A DNA stretch of 64,000 bases, taken from positions 744,001-808,000 of the forward strand of contig WARS01000052.1 of NCBI GenBank assembly GCA_008933995.1, given 5' to 3'. The position numbers were made by a program, and so were the translations under genes. Under the pieces are notes generated by a model. That model was not told the origin of the DNA. It did not search any database and saw only the letters and a program-made list of their open reading frames with translations. Position 1 is the first letter of the stretch; each line of letters starts with the position of its first letter. The stretch is from Datnioides undecimradiatus. Lineage: Eukaryota > Chordata > Actinopteri > Lobotiformes > Datnioididae. Shown piece by piece: positions 47,101 to 56,888 of the stretch.

Positions 47101-50100
47101 TCTGACAATCACAGTACACTTCATGACTTTGGTGCAGAGTGAAGGGACGTTTGACTTCGCAGACGCTTTTGACTCGTCAGACTCAGCATCTAGCGACGGC
47201 AGTGCGTTGCAGCCATCTCTCCACCTGTGGCTGTCGGGTTTGCAGGATTCATACACAGAGATAAAACAGCACATAAAGCCGAACAGACGCCGGCTGCATC
47301 TGAAACATCAGAGCTTTTAGTGCAAAGGTTCTGGCTCAGCGTTTTATTGGCCATTTCTTCAGCGTGACATCATTTGCTGGATCTGAAGATCGTAACCTGT
47401 CCAGACATTCATGTTTCCCTCATGATGCGTCGCCGTCACCTTGCCGATCCTCTGCCTTCTCATGTCAGCGCACAGAAAAGCTATTGTTCCTGGACTTTGG
47501 TGACCAGACACCTGCAAAACCAATGCAGCAATGTTAGCATGCTGCTGTTAGCATCCAGCTCAAAGCACTGCTGAACCTCCCCCTGCGCGGCCAGACGACA
47601 TATGCTTTTTATAAGCTTTTAGCTCGTCTTCCAGCTGCCGTTGCACGAAGTATGCAGACAACTGGGACGTGCAGCGGTGTCGTAACAACTCGAGCTTTGA
47701 TGCGTTGTTTCTGCAGTTTTCTCAGGGCAAAGCTGATGAAGTTTAAAAAAGTGAAAATGCTGCAGGAAGACGTGCTTGCACATGATGTATTGGCTCTTAT
47801 TAAATGTCCCTCTGGTGCACCGTGTACTGTAAAGTGTGCTGGTATTTAAACACAGTATTTGCATGGAGTCTGATGCAGAACATGTCGATAAACTTGGTTT
47901 TTGTAGCTCTTGCCTCCAGACTTGTTACTGTGCTTTGCTGCGCCGATGAAGAGCATCTACAGGTTATAGTTAGTGTTTAATGGCGACGGTGTTTCCTTTG
48001 TTTTCAGACCCCGACTCTGAAAATCACAAGGAGGAAGAGGAGGAGGAGGAGAAACCTGAGGTACCCTGACAGGTTTTATTAACAGAGAGCAGCGTCAGAC
48101 TGGAAACACGTGCAATATGTTTGTGTTTGTGTTCACTCAGAGCGTGGAGGGCGGCGACCTCGCTCCCCCGCTGAAGCCCGAGGACCAAACAAAGACGGCT
48201 GCAGAGGACGGAGGCTCTGCTGATCTGCCCGCCGCCGACACCGGTGACTCAGGTGTGAGCTTCTAGTGCACAGTGCTTTAATAAAAAACAACCTTTTAAC
48301 AGGCTTCTTTTGTTTGCACTGTGAATGTGTTTTTCTGTTTTGCTGCAGAGAGCGGAACTGCTGCGGCGGCGGCGGCGGCTGCAGAAGAGCGAGACGACCC
48401 AGAGGTCTCCATCATCCTCAACGTCCAGGTCGAAGACGAAGACGCAGCCGAGCGAGAAACCTGCCAGCCGCTCCCAGAGGAGGCGGCCGAGACCTGCGGG
48501 GACGCCAGAACTCCCAAGAAGAAGAAGAAGAAGAACAGGAAGGACGCAGACACGCCGGCTGCAGACACGCCGAGCACAGACGCGTCCACCGTCGATACAG
48601 CCAGCGATACTCCTCCTTCCACCAAGACCGCCAGGAAGAAAAAGAAAGATAGAAAGAGAGCGGAGGAGGAGGAGCAGCAGGAGGTGGTGGAGGAGCAGGG
48701 AGTGGTGGAGGAGCAGCAGGAGGTGGTGGAGGAGCAGCAGGAGGTGGTGGAGGAGCAGCAGGAAGTGGAGGCCATGACTCAGGCCACTTCACCAGAGAAG
48801 AAGAAGGCGAAGAAAAGGAAGAGGGAGCGAGATGACGGTGACGATGGGATGGAAACTCCTTTGGAGACCAAAAAGCCCCAGATCGGAGGTGTGGAAGAGG
48901 AGCGGAGCGAAGCAGCAGAGGTGGAGGAGGAGACGAAGGTGGAGGGTCCGGCCGAGGAGAAGAAGAAGAAGAAGAAGAAGAAGAGGAGGAAAAAAGAGGG
49001 CGGACATGAGAAGGAGGAGGCGCAGTCTGTTGAGACTCCAGCAGGGGGCGACGAACACACAGAGACGAGGCTGGAGGCCGCAGGTTGGGACTTCTCTCTA
49101 ACCGTCAGCGTTACAATCTTCAGCGCTGTTTTCAGAGTTCACACGTTTTTCCCGTTTCCCAAACTCCTTTTCAGACGCAAACTCGTCCCAGCTCTCCTCG
49201 GCGAAGAAGAAGAAACGCCTGAGGAAGAAGCTCAGCCTGAAGAAGAGGCTGCGGCTCCAGAGGAAAGAGGAGAAGAAGAAGAAGGGGAAGAAGAAGAAGA
49301 GCGGCGCCGCGTCGGAGCCGGCGGCTGCAGAGAGCAAGGCGGGCAAAAAGAAGTGAGTGCAGCTCAAGTTGTTTTTGTGCTCATGCATTATGTGACTGTC
49401 ACATGATGATAAATACTACGTGTTCGGTCAAAGTGAAGTATTAAATGAACAGAAATCAGTGTTTTCACAATAACAAGTGAACGTTTCTCAGACAAAGACA
49501 GAGCGAGGAGGCAGCAGAGGAGGCGCCTCGACCGAAGCCAGCCAAAAGACCTCAGCCTGATCCGGAGGAGGACCACCACACACCAAAGAAGAAGAAGAAG
49601 CCGAACGCAGAACAGGAGGAGAGTTCCTCCAAGGAGAACCAGCCGCCAAAGACGCAGAAAGCAAAGAAGAAGAAGAAGAAACTGGTGGAGGAGGAGGAGG
49701 AGGGGGAGGAAGGAGGCGTGGCGGGCGAACGCGACGCCGACTCGTCTCCACTTTCAGAGGACGTCGGGAAGAAGAAGAGAAAGAAGAAGACGAAAGCCGG
49801 AAAGGGAGGGGAGACGACAGAGAGCTCAGCACCCATCGCCGCGAGCCCGGCGAAGAAGAAGAGTAAGAGACTCTCTGAGCGTTGGTGTTCGTCTGTCGTT
49901 GCTTCGTGTGTCTGATGTGTGACGTTTTGCGCCGCCTGTTTGCAGAGAAGAACAGACTAAAGGAGAAGCTGGCGGAGAGCGAAGCCGCCGCCGCCGCCGC
50001 CGAACGCGCTCCTGCACCTGCGTCTACGGTGAGAAGCACAGCTGAACTGGTCACATGATCAAACGTCTGTTACGCTGAGCCAGGCAGCAGTAAGACTTCC

Positions 50101-50362
50101 AGTTCACAAGCTGGAATGCTTTGTTGCGCGTTACTCGATGCACGAGTTGACTTCCTGCATCGATCGACAGACAGATTCTGCCGTGAGAGCTGCTGCAGCG
50201 TCGTTTCGTTGCTCAGCACAAATAGAAAGCGTTACTTTAACGTAAGCGGGTGCGATCCTGCAGTCGTTTTGGATCAAGATGCATCTCTGTGACTGTTTTT
50301 AACTTTTTATTTGTGTGTGTTTCCAGAAAAAGAAATCCAGAAAGCCGATCAGCTCTGATTAA
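39897..50362 (+). CDS. tcof1: Treacle ribosome biogenesis factor 1 (TCOF1)
   Basis: Treacle is a nucleolar scaffold for rDNA transcription by Pol I and for pre-rRNA modification; human TCOF1 loss causes Treacher Collins syndrome. Exons: 39897-40001, 41355-41410, 42944-43116, 43256-43419, 44576-44740, 45676-45762, 45953-46043, 48008-48060, 48141-48252, 48349-49083, 49175-49352, 49492-49862, 49946-50028, 50327-50362; phases agree (2409 nt, 802 residues). The N-terminus (ALLFLIYQHLKVRGYKKAAK, then SNLHDIYTGWMK) is a LisH-like domain resembling human treacle (LIYHHL, GY, AA, LLDIYTHW). The middle is acidic and Ser/Pro/Ala-rich. The C-terminal half alternates Lys runs (KKKKKKNRKD, GKKKRKKKTK) with Glu runs, as expected for a nuclear, nucleolus-targeted protein. 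It ends KKKSRKPISSD. NOLC1 also has a LisH domain and acidic/basic repeats, but the divergent arsi neighbour favours TCOF1. Further small exons in the 46044-48007 intron could have been missed. Confidence 0.88.
40445..40735. repeat. Decayed dispersed repeat in tcof1 intron 1
   Basis: Starts near GTGACTAATCGATTTTTTGA and ends near GTTAGTTTCAGCCCTAA, with ATGGACTGAATAAGTAACTG inside. This is the pattern of a very common teleost non-autonomous repeat whose ends carry AATCGATTA and the ...GCAGCCCTAA type terminus. Heavily mutated. A related copy is at about 50935-51215. Confidence 0.6.
41321..41345 (+). repeat. (TG)n immediately before tcof1 exon 2 acceptor
   Basis: About 12 TG units end 9 bases before the acceptor GAAG that opens exon 2 at 41355. 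The repeat sits where the polypyrimidine tract should be, so acceptor strength probably depends on UG-binding factors and repeat length. Confidence 0.85.
41930..41981. repeat. Compound (TG)n(TC)n microsatellite
   Basis: About ten TG units run straight into about fifteen TC units inside tcof1 intron 2. Confidence 0.9.
42915..42938 (+). repeat. (GT)n immediately before tcof1 exon 3 acceptor
   Basis: About 12 GT units are followed by TTGCAG, the acceptor of exon 3 at 42944. As at exon 2, the tract replaces a normal polypyrimidine tract. Confidence 0.85.
44056..44102. repeat. Long (GT)n microsatellite in tcof1 intron 4
   Basis: About 23 perfect GT units. (CA)n at 43740-43768 and (TG)n at 43902-43921 lie in the same intron. 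Confidence 0.9.
48668..48769 (+). repeat. tcof1: Coding tandem repeat in tcof1 exon 10
   Basis: Five copies of a 21-bp unit (one shortened to 18 bp) encode the heptad EEQQEVV, read as EEEEQQEVV, EEQGVV, EEQQEVV, EEQQEVV, EEQQEVE. The second copy lacks one codon. Heptad spacing with alternating Glu and Val could form a short acidic coiled coil. The units are nearly identical, which suggests recent expansion. Confidence 0.9.
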
Positions 50363-50934
50363 ACCTGGGTGAGCTGTCCTGTGTCTCTTCGTTTCAACGT
50401 GAGCGCAGACCTGTTTGGCTCCGTCTGACGAGGGTTTTCTGTTTCTCTCCTCAGCGTCTTCTCTTCTGTCCTCCGGTGGAGAGCGACCGTGTGTCGGCCC
50501 CGAATCAACAGGACAATCTAATGTGAAACGTCTGTGCCTTTGTCCCCCAGATTATTTCTGTCTCACATGGTAAAGGGTTTGTTTTTAAGCTCTGCAGGGC
50601 GACATTATTACATTATTATGTAGCTCAGCGTTTCGTAATGAGTCTGAAATATAGTTTTAGGACAGATTTGTGATGTTTGAGGTCAGAAACTCTTCTTTTT
50701 GTCTTTTTAATCTTAGCCATCTCTTTGATTTTCGACCAGGAAATGAACTAAAGTCTAAAGCCTCTTTATCATCCAGCGGCTTTCCTTCGTACCTGTAAGC
50801 TCCACCCACTGAAGCTGAACCAACCAATCAGGTGACTCTCCGGCAGGTCATTGTTTATTGCTAAATAAGACCCATTTGTCAAACTTTAACATTTGTTGTT
50901 CAACAACAGAAGCCAAAGTGTGGTTAAGATTTTT

Positions 50935-51215
50935 AATTTAAATTCAAGCACGATTAACTTTATTGATTAACAGCTGATTGCTTTTCCAATAAATCGTTTA
51001 ATTATTTGATAAAATAGTGAAATGAGACCTTGAAGACTTCCCGGATTCCAAATTTAAGTTTTCAAATGTCCCCAAAATGAAAAATAGACGTAAAAACTGA
51101 GAAAAGCAACAAATCCTCAGATCAGAGAAGCTGAAGGATGTTCTCTGTTAATTACTGAAGCAATTAGTAGTCGATCGATTAGTTTTTCCTAATCGATTGA
51201 TTGTTTCAGCTGCAA
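50935..51215. repeat. Decayed dispersed repeat in tcof1 3' UTR
   Basis: Contains ATAAATCGTTTAATTATTTG, AAAATAGTGAAATGAGACCT, AGCAACAAATCCTCAGATCA and ends TCGATTGATTGTTTCAGCTG. It is the same family as the copy in intron 1 (about 40445-40735), with AATCGATTA-rich ends. Old and mutated. Confidence 0.6.
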
Positions 51216-51526
51216 CAAGGAAACCGAGCAGTCAGTTTCAAATACTCGGATCAAATGAATTGATTATGCGTCATTAAAGCTGCAGCGTGCATCGGGGAGA
51301 ACGGTGAACGCGTCGGTGCGGCCGTGAAGCTGTGAAATTCTCCTTTTCTTTTTTTTTTAATCTGGAAATGTTTTTGTTTACAGTTGTTGTTGTTGTTGTT
51401 TACACGCTGTTTTTCCTTTGTCATCCCACGAGCTGTCAACTATGCATCTCATTAACTCTCGCTGCTCGAGGGGGGAGATCTCAACACGGGTGTTATTTGT
51501 TTGTGAGGACCAGCGTGCGTGAGAGA

Positions 51527-51532
51527 AATAAA
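51527..51532 (+). promoter_or_regulatory. tcof1: Candidate tcof1 poly(A) signal
   Basis: AATAAA in GAGAGAAATAAAACTC, followed by TGCTGTGATTTCTGTTTCTT, a suitable GT/T-rich downstream element. Confidence 0.5.
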
Positions 51533-51739
51533 ACTCTTTAACTTTGCTGTGATTTCTGTTTCTTCGCTCGCCTTCGTTCTGACCACACGCGCCGCTCGTT
51601 TCACCCGGGATTAATTAATAAAGTCAAACGAACCTGTTCACGCCTTTTAGACTTAAATCCACAGTTTTAACGTCGCTGCACAGTGTTTTTACGATGCAGA
51701 GACCCCACAGGCTGAATGTAAAGAGGGCCGACTTCATTA

Positions 51740-51835
51740 CAAGTGAAGCACACGCATCTGCGCCGCCCCCTGGTGGCTGGCTGCAGAATAGGTCGTAGGT
51801 CATAAGCCCCGCCCACCACCGCTCTGCACGTTTGC
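51740..51835. repeat. Fragment of dispersed fish repeat
   Basis: GCCGCCCCCTGGTGGCTGGC followed by TGCAGAATAGGTCGTAGGTC and ATAAGCCCCGCCCACC is a recognisable piece of an abundant teleost interspersed repeat. A related CCCCCTGCTGG motif is at 28255. Family and ends not determined. Confidence 0.5.
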
Positions 51836-54800
51836 GGATGATGTTGCATTGATTTTAAGACTTTGGCGTTGACATTTCAGGCTCTGAGGCTCAGACAGGA
51901 AGTCTTTTATTTGTCTGCAAGCCTCAGCTGGAGGTGACAGAGCTCAGGTTTCAGCACAATCACTTAAAACACTTGATTTTCTGTTTTTTATCCTGTTTAT
52001 CTCTAAAATCCTTTTAGTTTGAGGTTGATATCTTACGTGAAGCACTCTGTAACAGGTGTTTTTTAAGGAAAGTTCATATTTAAAATGAGGAACAGTAACG
52101 TTAACACTGAAAGTTACGTCTCACTTTGTTTTAAACTCATTTCCTGCGGTCGCTGAATCAAACGCCCACGCAGACGCAATTACTGAGCGACGCTGGTGTC
52201 TGGATCCGACACAGCAGAGGAGACGGCGGGCGGGACGTTCTCCAGTGCGATTATGTGTAATCACGGAGCTGAGGGAGCGGCTGTACGTGGTCAGCGGCGC
52301 TGAAGTGGCCGTAATGAAATCTGCGGCGTATTATGTTTCCGCCACACGAGCGTGTCCTCTGTGTGGAGAAGAGCCCGCTCCACAAAACCTCATCATCACA
52401 GGAGAACGAAGAGACGGAGGAAACGCGGCAGCTTAGAGCTAGACCTCGGGAAAAGATAATTGCAGGCTGTTCTTCATCACAGGCTCCCAGAAACCGAGAT
52501 GATGCCTTCAATGTCCTGTTGTGTGGGAATGAAAATGCAAAATCCAACATTATTCTTATCAGAGAAATGACAAAAAACTGCAAACGTTCACATTTTAAAG
52601 CTTCAGCCATGAGATGTTTTTTTTAAAATTTGGTTACGTTTTGACCTTTAAACCCTGTTGTCTTTGGGTTTTTCGATCGATCAGTTCATGGGATAGATAA
52701 TCAATCAGTAACTGTTTCCATTTTTTTTTGATTTTGCGACATTGAAGTTGTGTTTTTAACCAAAATCAAACGCGAAAACGTCACAAATTAAAGCGTTTTA
52801 CTGTAAAAACGAGCTGTTCTTGTATCAGTTAGTCACGACGTCGGGTTTGGCGTCGATCCGTCACATTAAGACATTTGAAGGGAACGTCTCGGGAAACAGA
52901 GACAAATCTTTTTTTGAATTTATCTTTGGTCTGAGTTCATTATTGTTTTTTTTATCTCGAAATCCTGAGATAAACCTTTATTATCTTGTTTCATCTCGAG
53001 GTGACGGACAGAGGAGTACTTAAATCATGATTTTGATGCATCAGTTTAAGAGACTCACGTGCACAGTTTATAACCTGTTATCACAAGAACACGTTTGTTT
53101 TAAATAATATTAACATGACTTAATATGTGGTATTTACATTGCACAAACAACTAAATGCATTTGGGACTGTGTGTCAGTGTGATGAACCTGAGCCCCTGGG
53201 ATATACTGTATGTGAGCTCTTCCTCACTTCAGTCTTTCACTCCACTTGCTTCAAATTGTGATTTATTGGAAACGTGATTAGTTCTGAGTCATTTGAAAAC
53301 ACTAAACCACTTTGCAGAAGCACCCGCCGCCGCCCGAAACGCGGCACGTGCGCGCTGTAAAGTACGCCGGGCTCCATCAAAGTGTGAATCTGTGTAATCT
53401 AACATTCATTTTTCTCACCGAGACAAATGAGAGATTATCCGCGTGGATGATTTTTGGTGCAGAAAAGCAATTATGTGTAATTACAGGAAGAAAAAAAAAA
53501 AAAAATTGGTGATGAGATGGGGAGGTGGGAGAGTGAGACGCAGCCAGCAGAGATAACAGCTCCTGCTGCATCAGAGCCAGGAAGGCATCTCTGCTCCACA
53601 CTGGCGGCTTGAGTCAGCGCTAAAGCAACAACATGCATGTGAGGTTATTGTCTCACCTGTGTTTCCCCTCAGGTGACCAGAAAGAGCTTTTTTAGAGAAA
53701 CGCTCCCTCTGTGGAGTCCAGGCTCATGATAAACCTTTTTACTTTTACCCAAAACAAACAGCACGAGGCACGAGTGCGCAGCGTGGGAGGGTTTTTGTGC
53801 AAACTGAAGACTTTCAGCAGCTGGTATGAATATTCATAACGCGCCGTTTCGCTGATGGCTTTGTCCAAATGCACACTCAAGCGGGGGCCTGAACACATGC
53901 GTGGTTTTACGATAAAGGATTCGAATGGAGACGGATGCACAAAGCTGTGAGCGCGCAGAGTATCTGCACGTTTGACCGAACGCTGCTGGGGAAATAAAGT
54001 GTTGCTAAGAAACTAAACTGCGATTCAAACTCAGTCTGACTCGCTTTCAGCTCAACAGCACGACTGAGCTTAAAGGTGTCAGCGTGCTTCGACGGTGCAG
54101 TGATCACGCCCACTCATGCTCAACCAATGAAGCTACCACTTCCTGTATACAGGTGCTGCCATCTTGCACTGGAGTGTAACCAGAGCTGGTGCGGTCATGA
54201 CCTCTGCATGCAGTATCAAGGCCCCGCCCACACTTGAACAAACACAACTACACTCCATTCGATGTCCAACAGAAGTCTCTGGTCGGGGTGTCGCCCAGTG
54301 ATAACGTGCACTGGGGATCAATGAGGCACGGTGCACCCGACTCTACTGCATGAACGGTGCAACGCTGTGAAAGCGAGCAACAGTATCTCCACGATCAAGT
54401 GATTTTCATGTTGCGCCGCCTGGTTTGTATCAGGTGCACTCCTCAGCGCGCTGCCGGTGCCTCTGCAGGATTATTACCTCTGTTGTGAAGCTGCGTGTTG
54501 TTGATTCGCTCTTGATTACAGAGCAATCATTGGAAACATCATCAGCGTTTAAAGAGACACAATGAAGCTGAGATATTACTGTTCAATCAAGTAAAAAAAA
54601 AATATAATAGGATCACAGAGCGAGAATAAAGACAGGCTGAGGGGTGTGAAATAAAAAAGTCAAGTCGCAGATTCGGGTTTTTGTCGCTCCAGACGACAGA
54701 ATCGCTCGATTTTCTCTAAAAGAAACAGAAATAACTTCTGTTTCTGATGGAAACGACGCGGCGAATCTCATTTTCATGCCTCACTAAAGAAGCGGTGTCA

Positions 54801-56834
54801 CGGCTTCAGGAAACCCTTTTTGCAGGCGAAGCAATCGGTAAAATTGTAAAATGATAATGATAAATAACCGTCACACAGCAGCCTTAATTAAAATATAAAG
54901 TTATTATCTCAATTTTGAGTTAAATAATATAGAAAAATATATATTTTCCAGCGTCTGAAGCTTCAAAAAGTTCAAACTCTTGCGTGAACGGCTGACTTTC
55001 AGGACGGGGCTGCAGGGGAGCGCAGGATGTACTGCTGGCATATCTTCATTGTCATGCTCTCTGAATATGAAGCCAGACTGAGACTGTTGCGTCCTGATAA
55101 AGGTATTGATGAAACGAAGCCCCGAGGCTGCCTGATACCTCGAGCTGAACACTCGATAAACTTCATACAGAAGTTTATTGTCGTGTCTGTCAGGCGGTGA
55201 AACGAAAACACCCAGTGAAAATCCACAGAGAGCGACTGTCGGCCGTGAATCTGACGAAGTTTGAATATTGCAGCGGCGTCGATGTATCAAAATCTAGTTT
55301 TAGGTTTAAGTTCAGCTGCGAAGCGTGAAAATAAGATTATCCCCTGGTGTTTTGTGCTCTTTATGCTCTCACTTTAATGGCTCTGGGCACGTGGGCAGCC
55401 ACATAAATGTCACATTTCCTTTAAATATGATGGGTTTTGCAGTGAAGCTTTGGAGCTTTGGACCTTAACAATGATTTCACAGCAAAGAAAAACACTAAAG
55501 AGCCGTAAAACCACACATCAGACACCTGAATTTAGCAGTTACGGGTACAAATGACATTGGAATATGAGTCAGGATGATAGAGACATGTACGTGCTTCTCT
55601 GTAATCTCTGCAGCAGCTGATGCATCGCCACACATCGCGCGCAGATGTTCAGAGACGCTCACCTCCAGCCGCCGCAGCCACGAACCAAAACCAGCCGCTG
55701 TCACCAACAAAGCGCGAGCGGCGCCGGAGCTGCAACAACTGGCAGTGATGAAAAGTCATTTCACGCGGCGGCGGCTTGTGACGCCGCACACACACACACA
55801 CGGGGGCTATTTGTCAAAATGTCATTTCATTATTAATAAAGTAAATCATTAGCACCTGTTATGTTTTAAACTCAACTAAACGCCTGCTCACAAACATTAC
55901 AAACGTACACATTTTACTGCATTTAGCGCTTACAATGCTAATGCATGCATACGTGGTGCAATTAACTTCCTTGTTTTGACGAATCCATGTGCACAAGTCT
56001 ACGGAAATGGGAAATGTTGATTCAGAAGATGTTGAAATCATAAGGTTAACAGATGCAGCAGACCGTGAGCTGCAGTTTCCGCCGTAAACACACCCACCTC
56101 TCCGGCTGCAGCGGTCCCTTCCTGTCCGGCCTTCTGGAAACATTCATCCAGAAGTGCTTTCAGTTAGGAGTTCGTGCATGTAGCTCATGTTTCTCATGTT
56201 TCTTGCAGGATGCTGTGCAAAATAAACTGCCTGTGACGGTGCAGGTGCAGCAGGTTGTGAGCTTTAGCTTCCTACCCAGCCTCTGTGCTCTGTTAACCCT
56301 GAAGGCAGCGCGGAGCAGCTCCAGAGGAGGAACCAAGAGGCGCAGCAGCAGGCCGGGCAGGAGGGAGGTCGGTGTGTGATTGGTGGAAACTACAGCTCCC
56401 AATCTGCAGAATCAGCAAACAAACCACACGGAGCGACGCATAATGCAGCGTCTGAGCTCGACTGGCAAACAGCTCTGATAATTAAGGCGGAATGAAGGCA
56501 GATAATGAGGCTGGTTCTCATTAGACCGAGACGACGAGCCCCACCAGCTGAAGACAACAAAACCATTAACCTGTGATGTCGAGATAAGAAAATAAACGCA
56601 AGCTCGGCCATTTTCAGCTTCTTCAGTGAGATTCTGCTTGAGGTAAACAAGTAAACAAGTAGCTCTGTGAGCCAAACAAGCACACTCACGCTCTTTAAAG
56701 CAACCTGCCACGGCTTAAAGTTAATTACAAAAGAAGAATTGTAGTTTCATCATTCAGAGGCGATGAGGTCTTCATGAAGCCGGTCTGTGTGTCCTCGTCA
56801 GTGTGTCCATGTGTATCCCCCTTTTCGGTGTGTC

Positions 56835-56888
56835 TGAGTGTGTGTTACTGTCCGAGTGTGTGTTACTGTCTGAGTGTGTGTTACTGTC
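56835..56888. repeat. 18-bp minisatellite, three units
   Basis: Three near-perfect copies of TGAGTGTGTGTTACTGTC (the second begins CGAG), followed by a short TG run. Non-coding. Confidence 0.85.

Larger units (their letters stand above)
50363..51545 (+). other. tcof1: tcof1 3' UTR with an intron
   Basis: Six bases after the stop codon a donor (CCTGG followed by gtgagc at 50369) and an acceptor (ctctcctcag ending 50454) outline an 86-nt intron in the 3' UTR. The rest is AT-rich and ends at AATAAA (51527-51532) with a GT/T-rich stretch downstream. A decayed dispersed repeat occupies about 50935-51215 of the UTR. Confidence 0.55.

Noticed and set aside
47093-47320. ORF with a Ser/Asp cluster (FDSSDSASSDGS) in the large tcof1 intron, preceded by a CAG
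   Set aside because: It resembles a treacle acidic-serine motif, but no donor with the right phase follows, and adjacent exons join in phase without it. Kept only as a place to check for a missed exon.
48321-49406. Single-exon 361-residue ORF as one gene
   Set aside because: Its first part is tcof1 exon 10 read through a 91-nt intron with correct splice sites and phases. The full ORF is not needed as a separate gene.
56210-56265. Possible short exon (TTTCTTGCAG then GATGCTGTGCAAAATAAACT)
   Set aside because: The acceptor is acceptable, but the donor GTTGTG is poor and no neighbouring exon or protein family fits.
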